Positions 23,538 through 31,766 are shown, counted from the stretch's first letter. The stretch is 34,104 nucleotides of DNA from Coriobacteriaceae bacterium (GCA_019421015.1 JAHZGC010000001.1:72120-106223); one strand, 5' to 3'. Notes: a model not told the origin generated them from the letters alone. Program-made: numbers and translations.

Positions 23538-24524
23538 ATGAACGCATGCCCTGCTGCCCTGGCCACCCGCGGGCTCACCAAGAGCTACTTCGGCAACCGC
23601 GTGGTGCGCGACGTGAACCTGACCGTGCGTCGCGGCGAGGTCTACGGCCTGGTGGGGCCCAACGGGGCGGGCAAGTCCACGCTCATGAAGCTGGTCTGCG
23701 GCTTTGTGCTCCCCACCTCCGGCACGGTGGAGGTGCTCGGCGAACGTCTGGCCCCGGGGGCGTCTCACCCGCTCATGGGATCGCTCATCGAGCGGCCGGG
23801 CCTCTACGCCTCCATGACCGGGCGCGAGAACCTCCTGTGCCGGGCCTACGCCCTCGGCCTGCCGCACCCGCGTCCTTCGGTGGAGCGCGCGGTCGAGATG
23901 GTCGGGCTCGGCGACGCCGCCGACGAGAACGCGTCCTCCTACTCCCTAGGCATGCGCCAGCGGGTCGGCATCGCGCTGGCCCTGCTCGGCAACCCCGAGC
24001 TGCTCGTGCTCGACGAGCCCTTCAACGGCATCGACGTCGAGGGCACTCGCCAGCTGCGCCGCGTGATCCAGGGGCTCTGCGAGCAAAGCGGCGTGACCGT
24101 TGTGGTGAGCTCCCACGTCGTGGACCAGCTGGCGCGCTTTGCCACGCGCTACGGCATCATGCGCAAGGGCCGGATCGTGGCGGAGAAGACCGCCGAGGAC
24201 GTGGAGCGCTCCTGCGAGGAGTACCTGTCGGTGCGGGTGGGTTCTCCCGAGCGGGCGGTGGCGGTGCTGCGCGACGTCCTGGGCGCGGGCCCGGCTGCCG
24301 GCATGAGCCCGACTGCAGGTGCGACCCCTCCCGCAGTCGCCGAGCCGCTGCTGTGCGCCGACGGCGAGATTCGCATTCCCCTTGGCGTCATCGAGGTCCC
24401 CGACCTGACGCGCCTGCTGGTGGGGGCACGTATCGACGTCGAGGAGGTCTCGGTCCACCGGGCCGACGTTGAGGACTACTTTGCCGAGCTTATGGAGGGC
24501 GGTGGGGGCCATGGCCAGAAGTAA
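23538..24524 (+). CDS. ABC transporter ATPase, antimicrobial-peptide immunity type
   Basis: The 328-residue ATPase shows Walker A GPNGAGKST (near residue 40), a Q-loop region with LIERPGLYASMTGRENL, signature SYSLGMRQRVGIALALL, Walker B LLVLDEPFNGID and switch His in VVSSHVVDQL. The signature is SLGMRQR rather than SGGQ, typical of the LanF/BcrA group that exports lantibiotics or bacitracin. The ~100-residue C-terminal extension includes a low-complexity Ala/Pro stretch. The start at 23538 has GGGAGGCGACCCC upstream. Its last 14 bases overlap the first permease gene. Confidence 0.92.
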   Translation: MNACPAALATRGLTKSYFGNRVVRDVNLTVRRGEVYGLVGPNGAGKSTLMKLVCGFVLPTSGTVEVLGERLAPGASHPLMGSLIERPGLYASMTGRENLLCRAYALGLPHPRPSVERAVEMVGLGDAADENASSYSLGMRQRVGIALALLGNPELLVLDEPFNGIDVEGTRQLRRVIQGLCEQSGVTVVVSSHVVDQLARFATRYGIMRKGRIVAEKTAEDVERSCEEYLSVRVGSPERAVAVLRDVLGAGPAAGMSPTAGATPPAVAEPLLCADGEIRIPLGVIEVPDLTRLLVGARIDVEEVSVHRADVEDYFAELMEGGGGHGQK

Positions 24525-25353
24525 GGGCAGTGGGTGCAGGGACGGGGCAGTCACGCCGTCGGCCTGGACATCGCGGGCCCGGGCGTCAAAAGGCGCGGTG
24601 CGCTCACCGGGCGGCCTGGGGTGGTGGCGCACGTTTGGCGGCCTCCTTCGATTCGAGACGCTGCGGCTGCGGCACTCGCGGGGGTTCTGGGGCTGGGGGG
24701 TGGTTCTCCTGCTGCTTGCCTCTGTGAGCCTGCACTCTGAAGAGTTCGGCTTTGGTTCGGCGACCATGGCGGTCTTTGTGATGTGCATCGCGATCCCGCT
24801 GCTGTGCGCTAACGACCTCGACGCGGGAGCCCTCAAGAACGTGCTGGTGGGAGGCCATGGCCGCAGTGCCTACGTGGCCGTGCTCATGGTCCTGACGGGT
24901 GGGCTGACCCTCGCGCTTTTGGCGCTGTGGTGGCTGTTTGCCGGGATGGCGGCGTGGGCCGGCTGGCGCAGCGACGGTGTTTTGCTGGTGCCCCACAACC
25001 CCGTGCTGTGGGTGGCCATGACCTTGGCCTGCGCGCTGTCGGCCACCGCCGTGGCGCTGTTCGTGGCCGTGCTCACGCGCAGCCAACCGCTGGCCACCAT
25101 CGTTGCCCTTCTGGTGATGAGCCACGCCCCCGCCATCTTGATGGCGACCTTTTTGCAGGACGCGGGGTTTGCCGACCTCTCGATGCTCGTCTGGGAGTCG
25201 TCCTTGATGAGCGTAGTGGCCTCGCTTTCTTCGGGTGCGGTGCCGATCGGGCCGGCCTCTTGGATCGTCTCCCTGACCACGACCGCCCTGTTCTGCGGTC
25301 TCTCGCTGTGGGCCATGGGCCGAAGGGATGTGAGCGTCTGTGACGATGGGTAA
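24511..25353 (+). CDS. ABC-2-type permease subunit 1
   Basis: The 280-residue protein starts inside the end of the ATPase gene (MARSKGSGC), after a long polar N-terminus. About six membrane segments follow, including FWGWGVVLLLLASVSL, MAVFVMCIAIPLLCANDLDAG, LMVLTGGLTLALLALWWLFAG, VLWVAMTLACALSATAVALFV, and IVSLTTTALFCGLSLWAMG at the end. The pattern ANDLDAGALKNVLVGG after helix 2 is typical of LanE/LanG-like ABC-2 permeases. It likely forms the membrane channel with the next gene product. The next gene starts 14 bases before its stop. Confidence 0.85.
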   Translation: MARSKGSGCRDGAVTPSAWTSRARASKGAVRSPGGLGWWRTFGGLLRFETLRLRHSRGFWGWGVVLLLLASVSLHSEEFGFGSATMAVFVMCIAIPLLCANDLDAGALKNVLVGGHGRSAYVAVLMVLTGGLTLALLALWWLFAGMAAWAGWRSDGVLLVPHNPVLWVAMTLACALSATAVALFVAVLTRSQPLATIVALLVMSHAPAILMATFLQDAGFADLSMLVWESSLMSVVASLSSGAVPIGPASWIVSLTTTALFCGLSLWAMGRRDVSVCDDG

Positions 25354-26113
25354 CCTCATGCGCGCCCAGTGGTTCCGGCTGGCCCACTCGTGGCTCGGCT
25401 ACGGCTGCCTGGCCTGCTTTGTGGCGCTCACGCTGCTCGTGGCCATGAGTTCGATGGACGTCCGCTTCATGAACGAGGGCTATCTGCCGGGGCGCGAGGC
25501 CCTGCCGCTGTTCGAGTGCTACAGCGGCGCCTTTCTGGCGCTGGGGTTCGTGCCCATCGTGGCCGGCTTCTTCGTGTCGGGACTGGTGGCGGGCGACCTG
25601 GGCGGCACGGCAAAGAACCTGGTCCAAGGCTCGGGAGCGCGCCTGGCCTACGGCGGTGCGGCGCTCCTCTTTGGGCTTTTGGCCTGCGCCCTGTTCGCGG
25701 CCCTGGGCATGGTGTGCGTGGAGGTGGTCGCTTGGGCGCGCGGCATCCCCCTCGCGGTGCCGGCCGCGGGAGCGCGCCTTGTGTGGTTCGCGCAGGCGAC
25801 CCTGTGCTCGGCGGCCTACGTGGCGCTGACCTGCGCGGTCGTCATGGCCACCGGCAGTCGGATGCTCGGCATGGTCACGGCGCTTGTGCTCGGTCTTGGC
25901 GTCGCGGGCACGGCGGCCGCGGTCGTGCTGGAAGGTGCCGGCGTCGCGGTGCCCTCCGAGGGGCGCTTTGTGCCCGGCTCTTTGAGCTGGTGGACGGCCC
26001 AGCTTGCGAACGGTCCCCTCGAAGGGTGGGGCTGGCTGGCCTGCGCGGCCGCCGTCGGAGCCTTGGGCGCAGGCGCGACCCTGCTGGCGGCCCGTCGCCG
26101 GGGGCTGGACTAG
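25340..26113 (+). CDS. ABC-2-type permease subunit 2
   Basis: The 257-residue protein begins at GTG (an in-frame ATG follows at 25346). Six membrane segments are apparent: WLGYGCLACFVALTLLVAMS, AFLALGFVPIVAGFFVSGLV, AALLFGLLACALFAALGMV, ATLCSAAYVALTCAVVMATG, MVTALVLGLGVAGTAAAVVL and WLACAAAVGALGAGATLLAA. The loop VAGDLGGTAKNLVQGSGAR parallels the one in subunit 1, so the two are distant paralogues forming a heterodimer with the ATPase. It overlaps its upstream neighbour, and the kinase ATG starts two bases after its stop codon begins the next frame. Confidence 0.87.
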   Translation: MTMGNLMRAQWFRLAHSWLGYGCLACFVALTLLVAMSSMDVRFMNEGYLPGREALPLFECYSGAFLALGFVPIVAGFFVSGLVAGDLGGTAKNLVQGSGARLAYGGAALLFGLLACALFAALGMVCVEVVAWARGIPLAVPAAGARLVWFAQATLCSAAYVALTCAVVMATGSRMLGMVTALVLGLGVAGTAAAVVLEGAGVAVPSEGRFVPGSLSWWTAQLANGPLEGWGWLACAAAVGALGAGATLLAARRRGLD

Positions 26114-26114
26114 G

Positions 26115-27023
26115 ATGGGCGCGCCCTGGGTGTTCATCGGCGTCGGCGGCATCGCGGCGGCTGCGGTTCTCGCCTGGCTCTACCTGCGTCAACGCCGTGA
26201 GTTGGGTCGGCTGGCCCGCGCCGTGCGCGCGTGCGACTCGCGTGTCAACGGCCGCCTTGCCGTGGGGATGCGCTCGCCCGAGGTGGTGGCGCTGGCCGAC
26301 GCGGTGAACGACCTGCTCGACGCCGAGCACCAGGCCAGGGGAGAAGACCTCGCCGCCCGTCGGGCGTTCCAAGACGACCTGGCGGCCCTCGCCCACGACG
26401 TGCGCACGCCGTTGGCGGGTGCCCAAGGCTACCTCGAGCTGGCCGCAGCCGATTCCGACCCCGCGGCCCAAGAGCGCTATCGGGCGATGGCCCAGGAGCG
26501 CCTCGGGGTGGTGCGCGACCTGGTGGAGGGCCTGTTCGCCTATGCGCGCCTGGCCGCGGCTGCCGAAGACGACGCAGGTCAAACGGACGTCTCCGCGGAG
26601 CCGGTGCCTGTGCTTGCCGCGGTGGAGGAGGCCCTGGCCGCCCAATACCCCGCCTTCGTGGAGCGGGGCTGGTGCCCGCGGGTGGATTTTGCCGACGAGG
26701 ACCTGTGCCTGCGGGCGTCGCGGGAGGACGTGGCCCGCGTGTTTGCCAACCTCACGGCCAACGCCCTGCGCCACGGCAGCGCCGCCCCCAACGTGGTGCA
26801 GCGGGGGCGGCGCGTGGTGTTCTCGAACCCGGTGGAGAACCCCGCGGCCATCGAGGCGGACCGGCTGTTCGAACGCTTCTACCAGGGGCGCGGCAGCACC
26901 GCTGGGGCCGGCGGGGGCGGCCTTGGCCTCGCCATCGTGAAGCGGCTGTGCGACGGGATGGGCGTGGGCGTCTCGGCGTCTGTCGAGGGCGGCGTGCTCG
27001 CTATCGAGCTGCGGCTGCCGTGA
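26115..27023 (+). CDS. Short sensor histidine kinase linked to the ABC transporter
   Basis: The 302-residue kinase has one clear N-terminal membrane helix (VFIGVGGIAAAAVLAWLYL) and almost no extracellular part. A HAMP-like linker leads to His94 in ALAHDVRTPLAGAQGYLEL. The N box is FANLTANALRHG and the F box RLFERFYQG; G2 is GGLGLAIVKRL. The usual DxGxG of the G1 box is absent; at that position the chain reads RVVFSNPVENPAAIEADRLF. Kinases of lantibiotic-type loci often show this NP-type replacement. With so small a sensor the kinase may read flux through the neighbouring ABC transporter rather than a ligand directly. It is translationally coupled to the permease gene. Probable partner: the regulator at 22271. 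Confidence 0.9.
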   Translation: MGAPWVFIGVGGIAAAAVLAWLYLRQRRELGRLARAVRACDSRVNGRLAVGMRSPEVVALADAVNDLLDAEHQARGEDLAARRAFQDDLAALAHDVRTPLAGAQGYLELAAADSDPAAQERYRAMAQERLGVVRDLVEGLFAYARLAAAAEDDAGQTDVSAEPVPVLAAVEEALAAQYPAFVERGWCPRVDFADEDLCLRASREDVARVFANLTANALRHGSAAPNVVQRGRRVVFSNPVENPAAIEADRLFERFYQGRGSTAGAGGGGLGLAIVKRLCDGMGVGVSASVEGGVLAIELRLP

Positions 27024-27203
27024 GCACTTTTGTGGACTGCTATAGGGACAAAACGAAGAAAATCACCCTGCCTGCCATTCTGGCGCCCCTGCCAAAGGGA
27101 TTTGCTTTTGCTCCGCACGGCTTTTGAGCACAATGGGAAGCAGAACGTTCCGTGCAAAAAGCGACGGCCGGGTAAGAGACGGCGCATACAGGAGGGATGC
27201 CGC

Positions 27204-27794
27204 ATGGCAGGGCAAATAGCGGGAGGTGTGCCGGGCGACGGGCTGCCGGAGGGCGGCACGCCCACCTTGGAGGGTACGGGGAGCACCGCGGGACCTGAGG
27301 GTCTTCTCGCCCAGAAACTTGTGAAGCTGCGGCGACGCAAGGACCTGAGCCAGCAGCAGGTGGCCGACCTTCTGGGGGTCTCTCGCCAGACCATATCGAA
27401 CTGGGAGTGCGGCCAGGGGGCTCCGGCGCTCGACAAGGCCCTGGAGCTGGCACGCGTCTACGGCGTGAGCCTCGACGACCTGGCGCGGGACTCGGTGGGC
27501 GTCTCGACGTCGTGCCGCGGCGAGCGCGGGCGAGACCTGCACGTGCTGGCCATGGTGCGCGGCTGTGTGTGCCGCATCGACTGCGACAACGACGATTGGG
27601 TGCTCAGCGGCGCGGGCACCACCGACGTGCGGGTGCTTGACGTCGATGCCGACTGGATGCGGGTGGAGTACGAGCGCCGCAACGCTGCGACGCTCAAAAA
27701 GGAGCGCGTGGTGCAGCTCGTCGACGTGGCCGACGTCACCTGCATCTCCATCGTCGAGGGGCCGGCCGACGCCGTGGAGGGGGAGGGCCGCTGA
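27204..27794 (+). CDS. XRE-family regulator with a C-terminal SH3-like domain
   Basis: Start ATG27204 has GGAGGG upstream. The 196-residue protein has a disordered Gly/Pro N-terminus (1-30) and a Cro/C1-type helix-turn-helix (about 35-92: LVKLRRRKDLSQQQVADLLG, then SRQTISNWECGQGAPALDKA and YGVSLDDLA). The C-terminal domain of about 85 residues contains VCRIDCDNDDWVLSG and RVLDVDADWMRVEYERR. The stretch VLDxDxxWxxVxxxxR recurs in the next gene product, implying a shared strand-rich module. The gene overlaps the next by one base (TGATG). It may control the trio and sense its partner through the common domain. Confidence 0.87.
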   Translation: MAGQIAGGVPGDGLPEGGTPTLEGTGSTAGPEGLLAQKLVKLRRRKDLSQQQVADLLGVSRQTISNWECGQGAPALDKALELARVYGVSLDDLARDSVGVSTSCRGERGRDLHVLAMVRGCVCRIDCDNDDWVLSGAGTTDVRVLDVDADWMRVEYERRNAATLKKERVVQLVDVADVTCISIVEGPADAVEGEGR

Positions 27795-28156
27795 TGGAAA
27801 CCCTGGTGTCGATCGCCATCGTCGCCATGGCCTGCGCGACGGTCTACATTGCCTGCAACCTGCCCCAGACGGCGGAGAAGCACCGGGAGGAGCGGGTGTC
27901 TTGCGAGCGCAGGAGCGACGCCTTTGCCCGGCAGCTCAGGGGTGCCGTGGGCTCCACGTTCGAGTTCGGCCTCAAGGATGCCTCCTTTGCCCTGGGGTCG
28001 GCGATGTCCGGCGCTGTCACGGTCATGGCGTCGGTGCTCGATTGCGACGATGAGTGGGTGCTCGTCTCGTTCAAGCGCTCGGGCAAGGCGGCGCGCGCTA
28101 TGATACGCTACTCTCAGATCGAGAGCCTCAAGGAGCTGCGCGACCATGGTGTTTGA
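27794..28156 (+). CDS. Membrane-anchored protein sharing the XRE protein's C-terminal module
   Basis: The 120-residue protein starts with a membrane helix (METLVSIAIVAMACATVYIA). A charged helical stretch with HREERVSCERRSDAFARQL comes next, then a strand-rich C-terminal domain with SVLDCDDEWVLVSFKRS (about 80-96) and RAMIRYSQIESLKEL. The latter aligns with VLDVDADWMRVEYERR and ERVVQLVDVADV of the upstream regulator. The domain would face the cytoplasm. No enzyme motif is present. Start and stop overlap both neighbours, so the three genes are one translational unit. Confidence 0.78.
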   Translation: METLVSIAIVAMACATVYIACNLPQTAEKHREERVSCERRSDAFARQLRGAVGSTFEFGLKDASFALGSAMSGAVTVMASVLDCDDEWVLVSFKRSGKAARAMIRYSQIESLKELRDHGV

Positions 28157-28763
28157 CGAGGAGAGCTACCAAGACCAGATGTACAGCGACGTTCCCGTCG
28201 AGGGGGTTGCGGCCGGCACGACGTTCACGCTGTGCGGGTTTCGGGACGCGGTGTTTGCCGAGGGGCTGCTCGTCAAGGGATGCGTGTTCGAGCGCTGCGT
28301 GTTTGTGGGCTGCACGTTTAAAAACGTGCGGTTTGAGAATTGCGCCTTCAACACCTGCGTGTTCAAGACGGCCGACTTTATGGGGGCGGCGTTCAAGAAC
28401 TGCCGGCTCATGGGGGCCGAGCTTTTGGGCGCGCGCTGCACCGGCATGCGCATCGAGGGCGGCGACTGGTCCTACGCCAACCTGGCCGGGCTCAAGTTCG
28501 TGCGCCAGACGCTGACCAAGGTGCGCCTGTGCGAGGCGTCGCTTGCGCGCTGCGCGTTCAGGGAGTGCGACCTCACCGAGTGCGACCTGACTCGCGCTAC
28601 GGTGCGCGGTGCGGCCTTTGAGGGGTGCGACCTGCGAGGATCGCGCCTCGACGGCGTCGCGGTGGCCGAGGCGCGCTGGACCGGCTCGCGCATCGACCTG
28701 CTGCAGTGCGTGACCATCGCCCAGGAGGTCACGGGCGCGGTGTTCGATGAGTTTGGGGAGTGA
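28146..28763 (+). CDS. Pentapeptide-repeat protein
   Basis: The 205-residue protein is built of consecutive five-residue repeats of the A(D/N)LXX type across most of its length, with phenylalanine and leucine stacking positions clear in CVFERCVFVGCTFKNVRFEN and CDLTECDLTRATVRGAAFEG. This predicts a right-handed quadrilateral beta-helix. It is rich in cysteine. Relatives include the Qnr, MfpA and McbG proteins that mimic DNA and protect gyrase, but many family members have other or unknown roles, so resistance is only a possibility. It starts within the preceding gene, and its 3' end overlaps the convergent LysR gene by 35 bp. Confidence 0.9.
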   Translation: MVFDEESYQDQMYSDVPVEGVAAGTTFTLCGFRDAVFAEGLLVKGCVFERCVFVGCTFKNVRFENCAFNTCVFKTADFMGAAFKNCRLMGAELLGARCTGMRIEGGDWSYANLAGLKFVRQTLTKVRLCEASLARCAFRECDLTECDLTRATVRGAAFEGCDLRGSRLDGVAVAEARWTGSRIDLLQCVTIAQEVTGAVFDEFGE

Positions 28764-29652
28764 GCGGGGCCACAAGCTCCTGCTCCATCGCCACGTCTAT
28801 GAATTTCTGGACCACGGGGAGGGGTCGGTTGCCTGCGTATACGAGGCCTATATCGACGGGGAACTCCTCTGCCAGGGGGACCAGCTTTTGGGCTGCGGGG
28901 TTGAGGTTATGCTGGGCGAACGCCTGCGGGGCGATTACGACGACGTTGTTCAATGAGGCGATGGTGATTTGCGCGGCGTTGAATCCAATGTCGACCAGAT
29001 CGATTTGGGGATGCTCCATGCGGATGGCATCCCGGAGCTTCTTCGCCGCGAAGCACTTGGACGCTTCTTGGATGCAGACCTGCCGCATGTGAAGATCGTT
29101 GAGGGATATGGTTGGCAAGCTCGCCAGGACATCGTTCCTTCTGATGAGGCAGACGACGGGCGAAGAGATCACTTTTATAAATGTGAGCCCTGGCGCATGG
29201 ACCTTGTCGTTGTCGGGACTCTCCATGATGTCGAAGGCGCCGGTCCGTAGATCTCTGAACTGCTCGGACGTCGTAAGGGCCACAAAGCGCGTCTCGACCT
29301 CGGGATTCAGCTCGATGAACCGCTCGCAGACCGGTGTGAGCAGCATGGTAGCCGCGTCGGAGCGCAGACTCACGCGCAAGACCTCGCGGTTGTTTGTCGT
29401 CTCGCCGCCGATGTCAACAGAGTCTCGGAAGAGCCGTAGGATCTGCTCGGCACGTGGTTTGAACGCCCTTCCCTTGGCGGTGAGGCGCACGCCCTGCGTG
29501 GTTCGTTCAAACAGGGGGTATCCAAGCTCGTCTTCCAGGGTCTTGAGCTGGTAGGTGAGGGCCTGCTGCGACACAAACAGCTCTTTGGCCGCACGGCTGA
29601 TGCTCTCGGCCCCCGCGATGGCAATGAAGGACGAGAGCTGTTTGTCGTTCAT
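28729..29652 (-). CDS. LysR-family transcriptional regulator
   Basis: The 307-residue protein has the LysR winged helix at its N-terminus (MNDKQLSSFIAIAGAESISR, then AAKELFVSQQALTYQLKTLE and LGYPLFERTTQGVRLT), then an effector-binding domain (about 90-300) with VLRVSLRSDAATMLL. The start ATG29652 is preceded by GGAGG. It is divergent from the Tat flavoprotein gene at 29851, the classic LysR arrangement, and probably regulates that gene in response to its substrate. Dyads in the 198-bp gap could be its sites. Confidence 0.92.
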   Translation of the reverse strand: MNDKQLSSFIAIAGAESISRAAKELFVSQQALTYQLKTLEDELGYPLFERTTQGVRLTAKGRAFKPRAEQILRLFRDSVDIGGETTNNREVLRVSLRSDAATMLLTPVCERFIELNPEVETRFVALTTSEQFRDLRTGAFDIMESPDNDKVHAPGLTFIKVISSPVVCLIRRNDVLASLPTISLNDLHMRQVCIQEASKCFAAKKLRDAIRMEHPQIDLVDIGFNAAQITIASLNNVVVIAPQAFAQHNLNPAAQKLVPLAEEFPVDIGLVYAGNRPLPVVQKFIDVAMEQELVAPLTPQTHRTPRP

Positions 29653-29678
29653 CGGCGCCTCCAGTCAAGTCGGTACCC

Positions 29679-29746
29679 GTGCCCTATGGCACCCGTGCTC
29701 CTTCAAGGCATCTGCGTCGCTATCGAAAAATGCTGTAGCCCCTACA
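29679..29746. promoter_or_regulatory. Dyads between the LysR and flavoprotein genes
   Basis: GTGCC-CTAT-GGCAC (29679-29692) and TGTAG-CCC-CTACA (29734-29746) are perfect dyads within the divergent promoter region. Either may be the LysR-regulator site; the first is longer and nearer the regulator's own start. Confidence 0.45.
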
Positions 29747-29850
29747 AGATTATCCACCGTTCCGCCCCGGACGCAACGGCCGTACCTTGTTCTCAGACGG
29801 GCGGCCAAGGGGCCGACGAACCGTCCAGCTAATCAAAAAGGGAGAAAAAG

Positions 29851-31461
29851 ATGGATAAGAGCGTGAGCCGCAGGCATTTCTTGGGTACGGCGGGTGCGTT
29901 GGCAGCGACCGGTTCGGTGCTCGTCATGGCTTCGACTGCGGGAGCGGACGAGGCGCCGACGGAGCAGGTCGAGGTCTCCGAGACCCTGGCGTGCGACGTC
30001 GTGGTCGTGGGTGCAGGCATCTCGGGGCTTGCGGCCGCCGTGGAGGCCGCCGACAAGGGCGCTTCGGTCATCCTGCTCGAGAAACTCGGCGTTGTGGGCG
30101 GTAACGGCAACATTACCTGCGGCCCCAGCGGTTTCGACACCAAGTATTCCAAGGCTGCCGGCGTGACCTATGATTGGCGCGAGGCCGTGGTCGAAGACCA
30201 GCATATGTTCAACTACATCCCCAACATCCAGTACTACATCGACATGGCCAAGGCCTCGAGCGACAACATCGACTGGTGCGTGGATCACGGCGTGGTTATT
30301 TCCGACGTTGTTGACGATTACAAGGGCGGCAACGATACCATGCACTACTGGGGTGCCGACGGAGGCCACATCAAGGAGGACGGCAGCCGCATCAGCAACG
30401 GCACCGAGTACACGTTCCCCATGGAGCAGACGGCCCTCAACCTGGGCGTCCAGATCATGTACTCCACCCCTGCCGTGGATCTGGTCATGGACGGCCCCGC
30501 GGTCGTTGGCGTCATCGCCCAGAACGAGGAGGGCGCCTACATCCAGATCGATGCCAAAGCGACCATTCTCGCAACGGGCGGTATCTGCGGCAACGAGGAA
30601 CTCATGACGCGCGCCGGTCGCGTAGACACCACGGTGAGCACCTACACGTTCTGTGCTGGCTGCACCGGTGACGGCTACCTCATGGCCACCAAGGCCGGCG
30701 CCTTCGACCTGTTCGGTCGCGTCGGCTTCATCGAGCAGCCCGCCTTTGCTGAGATGGGTGCCTTCGAGGAGTATGTGCGCACCAACAACCTCGATCCCAA
30801 CCTGCGCCCCAACAAGAACGACGGCCACCCCGTGTGGAACATCCTCAAGCGCGGCAAGTGCCTCTGGGTCAACGAGCTTGGAGAGCGCTTCGCCGACGAG
30901 AGTGCCGGCAAGCCCGAGGGCGGCGTGGCCGGCTGGGCCACCGGCGCCATCGTGTCGCAGCGCAAGGCCTACGCCATCTGCGACGCCAACATCTCCCAGA
31001 ACATCCTGGGCCAGGAATCCATCGACATCATGCTCGAGAACGCGAACTACTTCAACACCAAGTTCCAGGCCGACACCCTGGAGGAGCTGGCCGGCCAGCT
31101 GGGTATCGACCCCCAGAAGCTTCAGGAGACCGTCGACCACTACAACGAGGTCGTGGAGAGCGGCGTGGACTCCGACTTCGGCAAGTGGGAGGAGGGCCTG
31201 GTCGCCATCGGCGAAGGGCCCTACTTCGCGACCCAGCTCGCAGTGAGCCCCCTGTGCTCCATCGGCGGCGTGCGCGTCGACCGCCAGATGCGCGCCTGCG
31301 ACGTCAACTGGGACGCCATCCCCGGCCTCTACGTCGTCGGCGTCGACTCGTTCCCCTTCTATACGCAGATGTACTACTACCAGCTTCCCGGCAGTGCCTG
31401 CGCTTATGAGCTGCACTCCGGCCTCACGGCTGCCCGCCACGTGGTGGAGAACCTGCTATAA
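29851..31461 (+). CDS. Tat-exported FAD-dependent reductase, second copy of the type
   Basis: The 536-residue protein begins MDKSVSRRHFLGTAGALAAT, a strong twin-arginine signal, so it acts outside the membrane. FAD contacts are seen in DVVVVGAGISGLAAAVEAAD and the following LLEKLGVVGGNGNI, and in ATGGICGNEEL. The C-terminal part holds SIGGVRVDRQMRACD, IPGLYVVGVDS and YQLPGSACAYELHSGL. There is no heme or FMN domain, so a separate electron donor is required. It differs widely from the first flavoprotein (15388), implying different substrates. GGGAG precedes the ATG. Control by the divergent LysR regulator is likely. Confidence 0.9.
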   Translation: MDKSVSRRHFLGTAGALAATGSVLVMASTAGADEAPTEQVEVSETLACDVVVVGAGISGLAAAVEAADKGASVILLEKLGVVGGNGNITCGPSGFDTKYSKAAGVTYDWREAVVEDQHMFNYIPNIQYYIDMAKASSDNIDWCVDHGVVISDVVDDYKGGNDTMHYWGADGGHIKEDGSRISNGTEYTFPMEQTALNLGVQIMYSTPAVDLVMDGPAVVGVIAQNEEGAYIQIDAKATILATGGICGNEELMTRAGRVDTTVSTYTFCAGCTGDGYLMATKAGAFDLFGRVGFIEQPAFAEMGAFEEYVRTNNLDPNLRPNKNDGHPVWNILKRGKCLWVNELGERFADESAGKPEGGVAGWATGAIVSQRKAYAICDANISQNILGQESIDIMLENANYFNTKFQADTLEELAGQLGIDPQKLQETVDHYNEVVESGVDSDFGKWEEGLVAIGEGPYFATQLAVSPLCSIGGVRVDRQMRACDVNWDAIPGLYVVGVDSFPFYTQMYYYQLPGSACAYELHSGLTAARHVVENLL

Positions 31462-31490
31462 CGAGAGAGACTGCGTCTTAAGGATGTTCG

Positions 31491-31521
31491 AGGCCCTCGG
31501 CTTGATGCCGGGGGCCTTTTC
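31491..31521 (+). terminator. Intrinsic terminator after the second flavoprotein gene
   Basis: AGGCCCTCGGC pairs with GCCGGGGGCCT around a TTGAT loop (one mismatch), followed by TTT. It starts 30 bp past the stop codon. Confidence 0.75.
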
Positions 31522-31588
31522 GCGTGCCGGGGGCCGTGGGATTGTTACAGCGGACGGTGGCTCTGGACAAAATCCTAAGTAGTGCGGG

Positions 31589-31759
31589 TGGCACCAAACC
31601 GGGGTTATGTAAGGGCTCCCTGCGCTTTTTGGCACCAAACCCGAGTTATGTAACCGTGGGGACACGCACGGAGCCGGTTTTTGGCCGCGACCTCTTACAC
31701 AGCTCGCGTTTGGTGCCATCCTTGGCCTGCGCCCCTTTCACAACTCCGATTTGGTGTCA
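31589..31759. repeat. Array of four 24-bp units, two direct and two inverted
   Basis: Units at 31589-31612 and 31630-31653 read TGGCACCAAAC, then a variable centre, then GTTATGTAA. Units at 31695-31718 and 31736-31759 are inverted copies (TTACACAGCT or TTTCACAACT at the left end, TTTGGTGCCA or TTTGGTGTCA at the right). The conserved left and right blocks and variable centre are shared by all four. The plan, two direct then two inverted units of similar length, is the same as at 23115-23341, although the sequence differs. Confidence 0.85.
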
Positions 31760-31766
31760 TGGCATG

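Noticed and set aside
22174..27043. Shared word TTTTGTGGACTGCT at about 22174 and 27030
   Set aside because: A 14-base match with no flanking similarity or symmetry; treated as coincidence.
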